64,000 bases of DNA from Paraplanobispora siamensis (GCF_016863175.1 NZ_BOOJ01000030.1:186001-250000), one strand, 5' to 3'; positions 52,557-61,926 are shown, counted from the stretch's first letter. Numbers and translations are program-made. The notes: generated from the letters alone by a model not told the origin.

Positions 52557-54146
52557 ATGCGCCGGAAACTGACGCGGATGACCATCGGAAAGGCCCTGCA
52601 CTTCGGCTTCGCCGTCGTCACGGTCCTGTTGCTGCTGCCCGCGGTCACCTCGGCGTGGTACCTGTGGCGGTCGTCGGATGTGGTGAGCCACTTCGCCGAG
52701 ACCGGCATGCCCGCCTCGGAGCTGACCGGCGAGATCGACGGGCTGATGAACAAGTACCGCAAGGAGCAGTGGGAGTACCTCGCGCTCCCCGCGGACGACG
52801 AGGAGCGCGTCCCGACGGTCGAGGCCATGGCCGAAGAGGACGCCGAGATGAAGTCCCTGTTCGCCGATCTCAGGAAGCTGGCGCTGGACGGGGAGCACCT
52901 CGCCGCGCTGGCCGGCTACGAGCAGGACTGGAACGATTACGTCCGCGTCACCGGCCCCCTGGTCGAGCTGGCCGACGCGGGTGACATCGGCGCCGCCCGG
53001 GCCACGTTCGACACCGGCGCCGGCGACGAGCTGTGGGACGGCCTCAAGGAGGGCCTGAAGACGCTGCGGGCCCTGGACGCGCAGGACTCCGCCGAGAGCC
53101 GTGACGAGGCCCGGCTCGACGTCGTCATCGGCTTCTCCGTCCTGGGTGTGCTGCTGTCCCTGGCCGTCGCGGTCGCCCTGGCCGTACGGAGGATCCTGGC
53201 CCGGCGCATCTCCACCGGGCTGCGGAGCCTGTCGGTCGCCGCCGACGGCATCGCCCGCGGTGATCTGGACCAGCGTGTCGAGACGACCTCCGACGACGAG
53301 ATCGCCGAGGTCGCGGCCTCGTTCGAGCGCATGGTGGCCTATCTGCACACCATGGCGGGCGTGTCGCAGCGCATGGCCGAGGGCGACCTGGCCGTAGACG
53401 CCGCGCCGAAGTCGCAGGACGACCGGCTCGGCCAGGCCTTCTCCGCCATGGTGACCACCCTCAACGACTCGATCGGGCAGGTGCGCTCCTCGGCCGGCGC
53501 TCTCGACACCGCCTCGCGCGAGCTGTCCGGCGTCTCCGACGGCGTGCGCGCCGCGGCGGGAGAGGTCGTCGGCAACGCCCAGCGCCAGGTCGACCTCGTC
53601 GACGAGGCCCAGCGGGCCGCGCGGCAGACCTCAGGCCTCGTCGACGAGGGCATCGGCACCGTGCAGCAGCTCGCGGGCGTGATGCGCGACCTCGACGGGA
53701 AGTCGGCCAGGATCGGCGACATCGTCGCGACCATCTCCCGCATCGCCGGGCAGACGAACCTGCTGGCCCTCAACGCCTCCATCGAGGCCGCCCGCGCCGG
53801 GGTCCACGGCTCCGGCTTCGCCGTGGTCGCCGGGGAGGTCCGCACGCTCGCCGAGGAGAGCAGCAAGGCCGCCCAGTCGATCGCGGAGGTGCTGAGCGAG
53901 ATCCAGCAGACCAGCGCCGAGGCCGTGCAGGTCGTCGACGAGCACGCGCGCGGGGCGTTCGAGCGGATCGCCGGCGGCACCACGACGCTGCGGGCGGCGC
54001 TCGACGAGGTCGGCTCCTTCGCCGGGGCCAACATGGCCTCCACCGAGCGCATGGCCACCGCCACCGACGCCGTCACCGCGTCCGTCCGGCAGCTGACGGA
54101 CACCGCCGACCGGCTCCGCGAGATCACCGGCCGGTTCAGGACGTGA
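52557..54146 (+). CDS. Methyl-accepting chemotaxis-type receptor
   Basis: 529 residues. Two transmembrane helices ([20 protein letters not shown] near 20-40 and [20 protein letters not shown] near 185-205) enclose a helical outer domain with Glu/Lys-rich four-helix-bundle character. A HAMP domain follows, then a signalling coil whose tip is [38 protein letters not shown]. No cheA, cheW or flagellar gene is present in the window. GTG 52536 and ATG 52548 are alternative starts; the ATG used has AGGG ten bases upstream. Confidence 0.92.
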   Translation: MRRKLTRMTIGKALHFGFAVVTVLLLLPAVTSAWYLWRSSDVVSHFAETGMPASELTGEIDGLMNKYRKEQWEYLALPADDEERVPTVEAMAEEDAEMKSLFADLRKLALDGEHLAALAGYEQDWNDYVRVTGPLVELADAGDIGAARATFDTGAGDELWDGLKEGLKTLRALDAQDSAESRDEARLDVVIGFSVLGVLLSLAVAVALAVRRILARRISTGLRSLSVAADGIARGDLDQRVETTSDDEIAEVAASFERMVAYLHTMAGVSQRMAEGDLAVDAAPKSQDDRLGQAFSAMVTTLNDSIGQVRSSAGALDTASRELSGVSDGVRAAAGEVVGNAQRQVDLVDEAQRAARQTSGLVDEGIGTVQQLAGVMRDLDGKSARIGDIVATISRIAGQTNLLALNASIEAARAGVHGSGFAVVAGEVRTLAEESSKAAQSIAEVLSEIQQTSAEAVQVVDEHARGAFERIAGGTTTLRAALDEVGSFAGANMASTERMATATDAVTASVRQLTDTADRLREITGRFRT

Positions 54147-54150
54147 CGGT

Positions 54151-54810
54151 TCAGGACCGGGCGGCGTTGAGGTAGGCCAGGACCGCCAGGACGCGGCGGT
54201 TGTCGTCGTCGGAGGGGGCCAGGCCGAGCTTGCCGAAGATGCTGGCGGTGTGCTTGCCGACCGCGCTCTCGCTGAGGAAGAGCCGCTGGGAGATGGCCGC
54301 GTTGGAGCGGCCCTCCGCCATCAGCTCCAGGACCTCCCGCTCGCGCGGCGTCAGCGCGGCCAGAGGCTCGTGCCGGGCGGTGCTGACCAGCAGCTTGGCG
54401 ATCACCTCGGGGTCCATCGCGGTCCCTCCGGCGGCGACCCGGCGCACGGCGTCGACGAACTGCTCGGCGTTGAACACCCGGTCCTTGAGGAGATAGCCGA
54501 TCGCGCCGGACCCGTCGGCGAGCAGCTCGCGGGCGTAGAGCTGCTCGACGTGCTGGGAGAGCACCAGGACGGGCAGTCCCGGGATCGCCCGGCGGGCGGC
54601 CAGCGCGGCCTGCAGGCCCTCGTCGGTGAAGGTGGGCGGGAGCCGGACGTCCACCACGGCCACGTCGGGCCGCTCCCCGGTCAGCGCCTTCAGCAGCTCG
54701 GGCCCGGACTCGACGGCGGCCACGACCTCGAAACCGTGGGCCCGGAGCAGATGGACCAGGCCCTCCCTGAGCAGGTGGAGGTCTTCGGCGATGACGACGC
54801 GGGCGCTCAT
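54151..54810 (-). CDS. LuxR-type response regulator
   Basis: 219 residues. Receiver domain with acidic pocket (VVIAEDLHLLREGL), phospho-acceptor Asp in VAVVDVRLPP and lysine in GYLLKDRV; C-terminal helix-turn-helix LTPREREVLELMAEGRSNAA and SESAVGKHTASIFGKLGL. It pairs with the histidine kinase directly upstream, 25 bp away. The divergent ABC exporter is the likely target. Confidence 0.94.
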   Translation of the reverse strand: MSARVVIAEDLHLLREGLVHLLRAHGFEVVAAVESGPELLKALTGERPDVAVVDVRLPPTFTDEGLQAALAARRAIPGLPVLVLSQHVEQLYARELLADGSGAIGYLLKDRVFNAEQFVDAVRRVAAGGTAMDPEVIAKLLVSTARHEPLAALTPREREVLELMAEGRSNAAISQRLFLSESAVGKHTASIFGKLGLAPSDDDNRRVLAVLAYLNAARS

Positions 54811-54835
54811 CGGCCCGGCTGGACGGTGCGGGGGA

Positions 54836-56362
54836 TCACCGGTGCAACCATAGGCGATGCGGGGTGGCCTCGGCCATCCACCGCTGGCGGGAGTGCTGGA
54901 TCGGGATCAGTACGGCCGCGCCGTACATGGCGGCGCCGAGGGCGATGTTGAAAATGATCACTGGCCACTGCAGCGGCTCGGGCAGGTAGAGGGCGTAGAA
55001 CCAGCTCTTTTCATCGTGCTCGATGATCTTCATGATCGCCGTGACGATTCCCTGCGGGAAGAGCGGGAGCCAGGCGAAGCCCCAGCCGAGCCCGACGATC
55101 GCCCATTTCCACTTGGGCATCTGCGCCTTCGTGCCGGAGCTCTCCTCCCAGACCAGCGCGTGCGGCAGGTCGATGGTGACGATCGTCGGACCGCCCGGCG
55201 GACTGCTGATCGCCAGCACCCCGTCGAAGGCGGCCAGCCGCCGCTCGATGCCGCGCAGCCCGCTGCCCCGCTCCGGGTCCGCCCCGCCGGAGCCGTCGTC
55301 GGTGACGGTGATCCGCAGGTTCTTCCGATGGCTGCTGATGTCGATCCAGACGCGGTCCGCGCCTCCGTGCCGGGCCGCGTTGGTCAGCAGCTCGCTGATC
55401 GAGAAGTAGGCCGCCGACTCGACGGGCGACTCCGGCCGCGTCTTCAGGTCCACGGTGACCTTGACCTTCAGCGGGCTGTCCAGTGCCAGGGCCCGTACGG
55501 CGTCGCCCAGGCCGCGCTCGGACAGCACCGGCGGGTGGATGCCCCGGACCAGGTCGCGCAGCTCGGTAAGCGCCGTGGAGGAGGCCTCGCGGGCCTTGGC
55601 CAGCAGCGCCTTGGCCGCCGCGGGGTCGGTGTGCACCAGCGCCTCGACGGCGCCGAGCGTCATGCCGATGGCGACCAGCCGCGCCTGGGCCCCGTCGTGC
55701 AGGTCGCGCTCGATCCGGCGCAGCTCGGCCGCCTGCGAGTCGGCCGTCTCCAGGCGGGCCTGGTCGAGCTTGTGGATCCGGCTCGCCAGCATCGACTTGG
55801 CCGTGGGGCCGAGCAGGAACTCGGTCCACCAGCCGTAGAAGCGCAGCAGCCAGGGGGTCGCGGCGATCGCGGCGACGGCCGCCACCCCCAGGAGCAGCGC
55901 CACCGGATGCCCCTGCCGCGCCGTGTCCGCGGCGTACCAGCCGATGATCACGGGCAGCAGCAGGGCGGCGCCCAGCAGCGGGTTGAGCGTGGCCCAGAGC
56001 AGGTCCCGCCAGGTGGCCGGATCGCTGAACATCCACTTCCAGCGGTTGTTCCACTCGGGCACGCGGGGCGTCTTGTAGAGCTGGCGTTCATGGCGGTACC
56101 AGCCGTCGGGCTGGCGCCGGACCGGGGGCGGGGGCGGCAGGTAGGACGGCCCGATCTCGCGCCCGAGCCACCTGCCGCTCAGCCTCCTGGCCAGCGCCGT
56201 GCGCCGCCGGAGCATCCTGGCCCCCGGCGGGAAGAGGACGACGAGCCCCAGCGTGAACGAGAGCATGATCATCAGTGCGACCGTAACCGTCAGGACCGCG
56301 TCCGTCAGGGCCAGCAGCCCCAGAGCCAGGGACCGGCCGGTGGCTGCCGCGTATCGCCTCAT
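54836..56362 (-). CDS. NarL-type sensor histidine kinase with additional C-terminal membrane domain
   Basis: 508 residues. An N-terminal pair of helices (LALGLLALTDAVLTVTVALM), a second membrane block near 155-200, then a HisKA_3 helix with the phospho-acceptor in RRIERDLHDGAQARLVAIGM and an ATPase domain with ISELLTNAARHGG, VTDDGSGGADPERGSGLRGI. Unusually, about 95 residues follow the ATPase and contain two to three hydrophobic helices (WAIVGLGWGFAWLPLFPQGI, WPVIIFNIALGAAMYGAAVL). It is cotranscribed with the response regulator and divergent from the ABC transporter. Confidence 0.92.
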   Translation of the reverse strand: MRRYAAATGRSLALGLLALTDAVLTVTVALMIMLSFTLGLVVLFPPGARMLRRRTALARRLSGRWLGREIGPSYLPPPPPVRRQPDGWYRHERQLYKTPRVPEWNNRWKWMFSDPATWRDLLWATLNPLLGAALLLPVIIGWYAADTARQGHPVALLLGVAAVAAIAATPWLLRFYGWWTEFLLGPTAKSMLASRIHKLDQARLETADSQAAELRRIERDLHDGAQARLVAIGMTLGAVEALVHTDPAAAKALLAKAREASSTALTELRDLVRGIHPPVLSERGLGDAVRALALDSPLKVKVTVDLKTRPESPVESAAYFSISELLTNAARHGGADRVWIDISSHRKNLRITVTDDGSGGADPERGSGLRGIERRLAAFDGVLAISSPPGGPTIVTIDLPHALVWEESSGTKAQMPKWKWAIVGLGWGFAWLPLFPQGIVTAIMKIIEHDEKSWFYALYLPEPLQWPVIIFNIALGAAMYGAAVLIPIQHSRQRWMAEATPHRLWLHR

Positions 56363-56481
56363 GCCATGAGTCTCGGCGATCAACCGGGGTGTTGCCCAGT
56401 GGGGCCGCGCGCCGTACGGGGGTGGAGTTATCCCCACCCCCGCCCGGCGCCCAGGCCGACCCCCCTCGGTAGCCAGCCCGA

Positions 56482-56510
56482 TTCCGCCCGATCCCCGTGA
56501 TTTCTAACGT
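56482..56510 (+). promoter_or_regulatory. Promoter of leaderless ABC transporter message
   Basis: TTCCGC, 17-bp spacer, TAACGT (56505-56510), then exactly seven bases to the ATG. No ribosome site is present, so a leaderless message is predicted. Confidence 0.5.
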
Positions 56511-56517
56511 CGTTGCC

Positions 56518-57429
56518 ATGAAGGTGATCGAGGTAGACAACCTCCGCAAGCGGTACAACGACCGGTTCGTGGTGGACGGCGTGTCGTTCACCGTCGAAGA
56601 GGGCGAGATCTTCGGCGTTCTCGGCCCCAACGGCGCCGGCAAGACGACCACCGTCGAGTGCGTCGCCGGCCTGCGCACCCCCGACTCCGGCAGCGTGAAG
56701 GTGCTCGGCGGCCTGACCGGGGACGCGCTCAAGGAGAAGCTCGGCGTGCAGCTGCAGAGCTCCGCGCTGCCCGAGCGGCTCAAGGTCTGGGAGGCCCTGG
56801 ACCTGTACGCCTCCTTCTACGAGGTGTCCGTCGACCCGACGGCGCTGATCGAGCGGGTCGGGCTCGCCGACAAGCGCGACACCCGGTACGGCAAGCTCTC
56901 CGGCGGCCAGCAGCAGCGGCTGTCCATCGCGCTGGCCCTGGTCGGCAACCCCCGCGTGGCCATCCTCGACGAGCTGACCACCGGACTGGACCCGCAGGCC
57001 CGCCGGGACACCTGGGAGCTCATCGAGCAGATCAGGGCGGACGGCGTGACGATCGTGCTGGTCACCCACTTCATGGAGGAGGCCGAACGGCTCTGCGACC
57101 GGATCGCGTTGATCGACTCCGGGAGGGTGGTCGCCATCGACAGCCCGGCCGGGCTGATCTCCCGGATCGAGCACCAGCAGACCGTCAGGTTCCGGCCCTC
57201 CGGCCCGCTCGACGACGCCGTGCTGAAGGCCCTGCCCGAGGTGACCGGGGTGCACCGCGACGGCGACCGGGTCACGGTCACCGGCGACGGCAACCTGCTG
57301 CTCGCGGTCACCGCCGCCCTGGCCTCGGCCGGAGTCGTCCCCGCCGACCTCCGGGTCGAGCAGGCCACCCTCGACGACGCGTTCCTCGCCCTCACCGGCA
57401 AGAAGATCACTAACGGAGACGCCCGATGA
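56518..57429 (+). CDS. ABC transporter ATP-binding protein (drug/antibiotic exporter type)
   Basis: 303 residues. Walker A LGPNGAGKTTTVECV, signature LSGGQQQRLSIALAL, Walker B VAILDELTTGLD and switch histidine in LVTHFMEEAE. The C-terminal 80 residues are the extension seen in ABC-2 exporter ATPases (DrrA/NodI-like). Its stop overlaps the permease start. Regulation by the divergent two-component system is likely, as in many bacitracin- or drug-responsive loci. Confidence 0.95.
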   Translation: MKVIEVDNLRKRYNDRFVVDGVSFTVEEGEIFGVLGPNGAGKTTTVECVAGLRTPDSGSVKVLGGLTGDALKEKLGVQLQSSALPERLKVWEALDLYASFYEVSVDPTALIERVGLADKRDTRYGKLSGGQQQRLSIALALVGNPRVAILDELTTGLDPQARRDTWELIEQIRADGVTIVLVTHFMEEAERLCDRIALIDSGRVVAIDSPAGLISRIEHQQTVRFRPSGPLDDAVLKALPEVTGVHRDGDRVTVTGDGNLLLAVTAALASAGVVPADLRVEQATLDDAFLALTGKKITNGDAR

Positions 57430-58160
57430 ACAAGATGATCCTGGTCGAGGCCAAGCTGTTCCTCCGCGAGCCCGGCTCACTGATCTTCGCGATCATGCTC
57501 CCGCTCGGGCTCCTGCTCGTCCTGGGCATGATCCCGGACATGCGGGAGGTCAGCCCGGAGATGGGCGGTCAGCGAGTGATCGACAACCATCTCCCCGCGA
57601 TGATGACGATCCTGGCGGTGGTGACGATGGCGTTCACCGTGCTGCCCGGCACGCTGGCGGCCTACCGCGAGACCGGCGTGCTGCGCCGGATGTCCACCAC
57701 CCCGGTCAGCCCGCTCCGGCTGCTGGCCGCCCAGCTGGTCAACAACCTCGTGGTCGCGGTGGTCGCCACGGCCCTGCTGATCGGGCTGGGCCACCTCGTC
57801 CACGGCACCCCCTTCCCCGGGAACCCGCCGGCCTTCGCCGCCGTGTTCCTGCTCGGCACCGCCTCGCTGTTCGGGGTGGGCCTGCTGATCGCCGCGCTGG
57901 CCCCCACCGCCAAGTCCGCGCCGGGTATCGGCTCGATCCTGATGTTCCCGCTGATGTTCATGGCGGGCATGTGGATCCCCCGGGAGCTGATGCCCGACCT
58001 GGTCCGGCAGATCGGCGACTTCCTGCCGATGGCGCCCTTCGGCCAGGCCCTGCGCGACACCTGGGCGGGGCAGGCGCCGCAGACGCTGAACCTGGTGGTG
58101 ATGGCGGCGACCCTGGCCGTCACCGGCGCTCTGGCCGCCCGGCTGTTCCGCTGGCAGTGA
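57426..58160 (+). CDS. ABC-2 type transporter permease
   Basis: 244 residues with six hydrophobic helices, the ABC-2 fold (ILVEAKLFLREPGSLIFAIM at the start; RETGVLRRMSTTPVSPLRLL is the conserved inter-helix segment, and MFPLMFMAGMWIPRELMP the late loop). It forms the membrane part of the exporter with the gene before it, which it overlaps by ATGA. Confidence 0.93.
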   Translation: MNKMILVEAKLFLREPGSLIFAIMLPLGLLLVLGMIPDMREVSPEMGGQRVIDNHLPAMMTILAVVTMAFTVLPGTLAAYRETGVLRRMSTTPVSPLRLLAAQLVNNLVVAVVATALLIGLGHLVHGTPFPGNPPAFAAVFLLGTASLFGVGLLIAALAPTAKSAPGIGSILMFPLMFMAGMWIPRELMPDLVRQIGDFLPMAPFGQALRDTWAGQAPQTLNLVVMAATLAVTGALAARLFRWQ

Positions 58161-58223
58161 CGGCGCCGATGACGGGGGAGAGCCGGCGCGGGGCGGGGAT
58201 CCGCTCCCGCGCCGGGCCGCCCG

Positions 58224-58631
58224 TCAGGACTCCGCCGCCCGTGCGTCGTAGGCCGCACGGGCGGCCTCGACCTGTTCGATGTGCGACTCGGCCCAGTCCT
58301 TGATGGCGCGCATCAGCGGGAGCAGATCCCCGCCCAGGTCGGTGAGCGCGTAGTCGACGCGGACGGGGACGGACGCGGTCACCGTGCGGGAGACCAGACC
58401 GTCGCGCTCCATCGAGCGCAGGGTCTGCGTGAGCATCTTCTGGCTGACCCCGGCGACGACCCGGGACAGGTCGCTGTAGCGCCTGGGCCCGTCGGCGAGG
58501 GCGGTCAGCAGCAGGCTGACCCACTTGTCGCTGATGGTGACGAGCAGGTTCCTGGCCGGGCAGGCCGCCAGGAAGGCGTCGTATTCGGCGCGGGCCTCCT
58601 GCCGCCGCTGCGCCGCCGTCTGCGTGGTCAT
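58224..58631 (-). CDS. HxlR family transcriptional regulator
   Basis: 135 residues. CPARNLLVTISDKWVSLLLT is the HxlR start with the conserved cysteine, and RRYSDLSRVVAGVSQKMLTQ the recognition region. GAGGAG precedes the ATG. It is divergent from a quinone oxidoreductase; a perfect 7-8-7 palindrome lies between the two starts, the usual layout of HxlR/YodB-like redox or quinone sensors. Confidence 0.93.
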   Translation of the reverse strand: MTTQTAAQRRQEARAEYDAFLAACPARNLLVTISDKWVSLLLTALADGPRRYSDLSRVVAGVSQKMLTQTLRSMERDGLVSRTVTASVPVRVDYALTDLGGDLLPLMRAIKDWAESHIEQVEAARAAYDARAAES

Positions 58632-58649
58632 AACGCTCCTCGGCGTACG

Positions 58650-58671
58650 GTACGCACCTTGGAGTGCGTAC
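58650..58671. promoter_or_regulatory. HxlR operator
   Basis: GTACGCA-N8-TGCGTAC: perfect seven-base arms, containing the GTAC cores seen at HxlR/QorR-type sites. It is 18 bp upstream of the HxlR start and 75 bp upstream of the oxidoreductase start. Confidence 0.7.
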
Positions 58672-58746
58672 TTCCCCTCAGAGAGTAGCTCTTCGTAAGT
58701 TCGTTGCATCCCACCGCACTGTTTGCACCGTTATCAGGAGGTAGAG

Positions 58747-59682
58747 ATGCGCGCCGTAGTGGTCCGTTCGTTCGGCGGCCCCGAGACTCTGGAGATCATC
58801 GACGTCCCGGTCCCCCAGGCCGGTCCCGGCCGGGTCCGGATCCGGGTCGAGGCCGCGGGCGTCAACCCGGTGGACCTCGCCACGCGTGCGGGCGCGCTGG
58901 TCCAGTTCGGGCTGATGACCGCCCGCGAGGTCCAGGGCATCGGCTGGGACGTGGCCGGGGTGGTGGAGGAGACGGGACCGGGGGTGGACGCCTTCGCGCC
59001 GGGCGACCGGGTGATCGGGATCAGCGACCGGCTCGACGTCTCACTGGCCGGCTACGCCGAGCAGATCGTCCTCGACGCCGACGCGGTCGCCCCCGCTCCC
59101 TCCAGCGCCACCCCGGCCGAGGCCGCGACGATCCCGCTGAACGGCCTGACCGCCGCCCAGGCCCTGGACCTGGCCGATCTGCGGGAGGGGCAGACGCTGC
59201 TGGTGACCGGCGCCGCGGGCGGCGTGGGCGGCTACGCCGTCGAACTGGCCGCGGCCAGGGGACTGCGGGTGGTCGCCGTGGCGGGCCCGCAGGACGAGGA
59301 GCTGGTCAGGAAGCTGGGCGCCGAGTTCTTCGTCCCCCGCGGGGCCGAGCCGGCCGAGGCCGTGCGGGCGCTCGTGCCCGGCGGGGTGGACGGGGCGATC
59401 GACGCGGCCGTCCTCGGTCTGCCGACGCTGGCCGCGGTGCGCGGCGGCGGCTCGTTCGTGGCCGTGATCGGCGGCGCGGCGCCCCTCCCCCTGCGGGGCA
59501 TCCGGGTGGTCAACGTCTGGGTCCGCGCGGACGGGACGCGGCTCGCCGAGCTGTCCCGGCTGGTCGAGGAGGGCCGGCTCACCCCCCGGGTGGCCGCCAC
59601 CCTGCCCCTCGCCGAGGCCGCGGCCGCCCACGAGCGGCTGGCCGCGGGCGGCCTGCGCGGGCGTCTGGTCCTGCAGCCCTGA
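58747..59682 (+). CDS. Zinc-independent quinone/alkene oxidoreductase (MDR family)
   Basis: 311 residues. The GroES-like N-half (MRAVVVRSFGGPETLEIIDV, EAAGVNPVD) and Rossmann half (TLLVTGAAGGVGGYAVELAA) mark a medium-chain reductase; the zinc ligands of alcohol dehydrogenases are absent. It likely reduces quinones or enones with NADPH. AGGAGG precedes the ATG. Divergent HxlR regulator and palindrome imply induction by electrophiles. Confidence 0.92.
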   Translation: MRAVVVRSFGGPETLEIIDVPVPQAGPGRVRIRVEAAGVNPVDLATRAGALVQFGLMTAREVQGIGWDVAGVVEETGPGVDAFAPGDRVIGISDRLDVSLAGYAEQIVLDADAVAPAPSSATPAEAATIPLNGLTAAQALDLADLREGQTLLVTGAAGGVGGYAVELAAARGLRVVAVAGPQDEELVRKLGAEFFVPRGAEPAEAVRALVPGGVDGAIDAAVLGLPTLAAVRGGGSFVAVIGGAAPLPLRGIRVVNVWVRADGTRLAELSRLVEEGRLTPRVAATLPLAEAAAAHERLAAGGLRGRLVLQP

Positions 59683-59710
59683 CGGGGGACGCGGCCCGGG
59701 GCCCGGCCAC

Positions 59711-59734
59711 GGGGCTCTGGGGCTCTGGGGCTCC
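59711..59734. repeat. Three tandem GGGGCTCT units
   Basis: Eight-base unit repeated three times in the short space between the oxidoreductase and the convergent DUF5685 gene. Confidence 0.6.
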
Positions 59735-59754
59735 GGGCCGATGGACGGGCCGGG

Positions 59755-60945
59755 TCAGCAGTTGCAGTCGCAGCCGCAGCCGTCACCGCAGCACGAGCAC
59801 GCCTCGCAACAGCCCCGGCAGGCGTCGCAGCACTGCCCGCAGATGTCGCAGCCGCCGCAGTCCAGGCGCTCCCCGCAGGACTTGTAGCGGTCCTCGTCCC
59901 ACGGCGGCCGGTAGAGCCCGCAGGTGCAGGCCATGAAGCTGAGGGCGAAGCAGAGCCGGGGCCCGCAGCCGGGCTCCGGCTGCAGACGGGGGTCGCGGGG
60001 GACGACCGGGCCGGGGTCGTGCGGGCTCCTGGTGGGAATCCCCTGGGCGACCGGACCCGCGCCCTCCCGGGAACGGCACCGGTCCGCGGAAGCCCCCTGG
60101 CCGAAGACCCGGTCCACCGAGCGGCGGACCTCCTTGACCACCAGCGCCTTCACCAGGCCGCGCTCCTCCAGGTCGAGGTCGGCCACGGCCAGGCGCAGGC
60201 CGAGCAGCGCGTCGTCGCAGAGACGGCGGGCCTCGGCCAGGTCCGTCCCGGTGGCGAGCAGCGGGTTGTAGGCGCCGGTGGCGCGGTCCTCGGCGAGGTC
60301 CTCCACCGCGTCCACCAGGTGGGCGATCCGGCCGAAGCAGCGCCCGGCCTCGGCCAGGAGCTCGGCGTTGTGCGGCTTGCCCGCGAGGATCGCGGTGTGC
60401 GCGAACGCCGCGGCGACGGCGTCCTCGGTCGGCCCGGTCAGCTCCAGGAGGGTCAGGCCCCGCTCGGTCTCCAGGCGGGTCTGCCGCTCCACCGCGTCCG
60501 TCAGCGCGGCGGGGTCGAACCCGACGGCGGCGGCCGTACGGGCTCCGGCCGACTCCCAGCGGGCGGCCACCCGGCCCGCGACCGCGGCGACCGGCCGCCG
60601 CGCGTAGATCCCGTCGCCGTCGGCGATGTGGTCGCGGACCTTGCCCGAGGCCAGGATCAGCGAGGTCGCCGCCGCCAGCCGTACCCCCTCGGCCCGGGCG
60701 CCGACCACCTCCGCGCCGGAGAACCCGCGCAGCGCGCACGGGGCGGCCTTGCGGCGGGAGGAGCGCGCGGGGGACTGCGCCTCGGTCAGCACCGAGACCA
60801 GCAGCCCGTCGTAGTTGGTCACCAGGCGGGCCGCGTGGCCGTGCTCGTCGCGCAGCGCCAGGCAGAGGCCGCACAGGTGGGCCATCCACGCCGCGAAATG
60901 GCTGCCGCACATGCCGTGGCGGCACGGCCGAACGATCCCGAACAT
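59755..60945 (-). CDS. DUF5685 family protein with Cys-rich C-terminal tail
   Basis: 396 residues. MFGIVRPCRHGMCG opens the protein with early cysteines, then a mostly helical core (FGRIAHLVDAVEDLAEDRAT, GAYNPLLA), as in DUF5685. The last 70 residues contain about 20 cysteines in CxxC, CC and CxC patterns, ending CGCDCNC. Such a density implies metal clusters or zinc, or a disulfide cap. No partner genes are evident. Divergent from the phosphoesterase. Confidence 0.85.
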   Translation of the reverse strand: MFGIVRPCRHGMCGSHFAAWMAHLCGLCLALRDEHGHAARLVTNYDGLLVSVLTEAQSPARSSRRKAAPCALRGFSGAEVVGARAEGVRLAAATSLILASGKVRDHIADGDGIYARRPVAAVAGRVAARWESAGARTAAAVGFDPAALTDAVERQTRLETERGLTLLELTGPTEDAVAAAFAHTAILAGKPHNAELLAEAGRCFGRIAHLVDAVEDLAEDRATGAYNPLLATGTDLAEARRLCDDALLGLRLAVADLDLEERGLVKALVVKEVRRSVDRVFGQGASADRCRSREGAGPVAQGIPTRSPHDPGPVVPRDPRLQPEPGCGPRLCFALSFMACTCGLYRPPWDEDRYKSCGERLDCGGCDICGQCCDACRGCCEACSCCGDGCGCDCNC

Positions 60946-61086
60946 CTTCCCCCCGCAGTTACGCCGTACAGGTGCGACAAATGTGCCATACGCGACTTAA
61001 GAATGACTTGCAGACTTTATGCGGTGACCTGGGGCAATCCCTACCAGCCCATGACGCCGCGCGGGGCGCCGTGGCACCCTGAGGGC

Positions 61087-61824
61087 ATGCTGACACTGGC
61101 GCACGTGAGCGACATCCACATCGACGACGCCCCCCGCAGCGCCGAGCGGACCCGCGCCGTCATGCGGCACCTGGACCGGATGCCCGGCCCGCTGGACGCC
61201 GTCATCGTCACCGGGGACATCGCCGACCACGGCGCGGCCGAGGAGTACGAGATCGCCAGGGAACTGCTGGACTGCGGCCGTCCGACGATCGTGTGCCCCG
61301 GCAACCACGACGACCGCGCCGCCTTCCGCAAGATCATGCTCGGGACCGAGGGCGACGGCCCGATCAACCAGGTCCTGCACCTCGACGGGCTCACCATCGC
61401 GCTGTGCGACTCCAGCATCCCCGGCCGGCCCGAGGGCCTCCTGGAGGACGAGACGCTCGCCTGGCTCGACACGGTGCTCTCCGCCGCGCCCGGCGTCCCC
61501 GCCCTCGTCGGCATGCACCACCCCGCCGCCGCCCTGGGCATCCCCTACGTCGACGGGATCGGCCTGCGCGAACCCGAGCGGCTGGAGGCGGTGCTGGAGC
61601 GCCATCCCCAGGTCGTCGCCGTACTGGCCGGGCACGCCCACACCCCGGCGAGCACCTGGTTCGCCGGACGCCCTCTGCTGGTCGCCCCCGGCGTCGTCAA
61701 CACCGCGCTCACCCCCATGGAGACGGCCCGGCGGATCCCGGTCGACCTCGACATGCCGCCCCAGTTCTCCCTGCACGTCCTCGACGGCGGCCGTCTCGCC
61801 ACCCACACGCGGCCGGTCCTGTGA
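61087..61824 (+). CDS. Metallophosphoesterase (CpdA/class III cyclic nucleotide phosphodiesterase-like)
   Basis: 245 residues. All calcineurin-type metal motifs are visible: SDIHIDD, TGDIADHG, PGNHDDRAA, GMHHPAA and AGHAHTPA. The layout fits the CpdA/GpdQ branch that hydrolyses cyclic nucleotides or phosphodiesters. Start is ATG with GAGGG close before it. It stands alone. Confidence 0.92.
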   Translation: MLTLAHVSDIHIDDAPRSAERTRAVMRHLDRMPGPLDAVIVTGDIADHGAAEEYEIARELLDCGRPTIVCPGNHDDRAAFRKIMLGTEGDGPINQVLHLDGLTIALCDSSIPGRPEGLLEDETLAWLDTVLSAAPGVPALVGMHHPAAALGIPYVDGIGLREPERLEAVLERHPQVVAVLAGHAHTPASTWFAGRPLLVAPGVVNTALTPMETARRIPVDLDMPPQFSLHVLDGGRLATHTRPVL

Positions 61825-61926
61825 CCGCCGCGCGGCCGATCATCTGAGAGACCTCGCCGGACCCCGTGAACGGCCGTCCCCGGACGCCTCACGGACCGGC
61901 CGGGGACCTGTGGATTTCCCGTCCGA

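Noticed and set aside
56429-56437. TTATCCCCA as another DnaA box
   Set aside because: Single site with a mismatch inside a G/C hairpin (56418-56441); likely chance.
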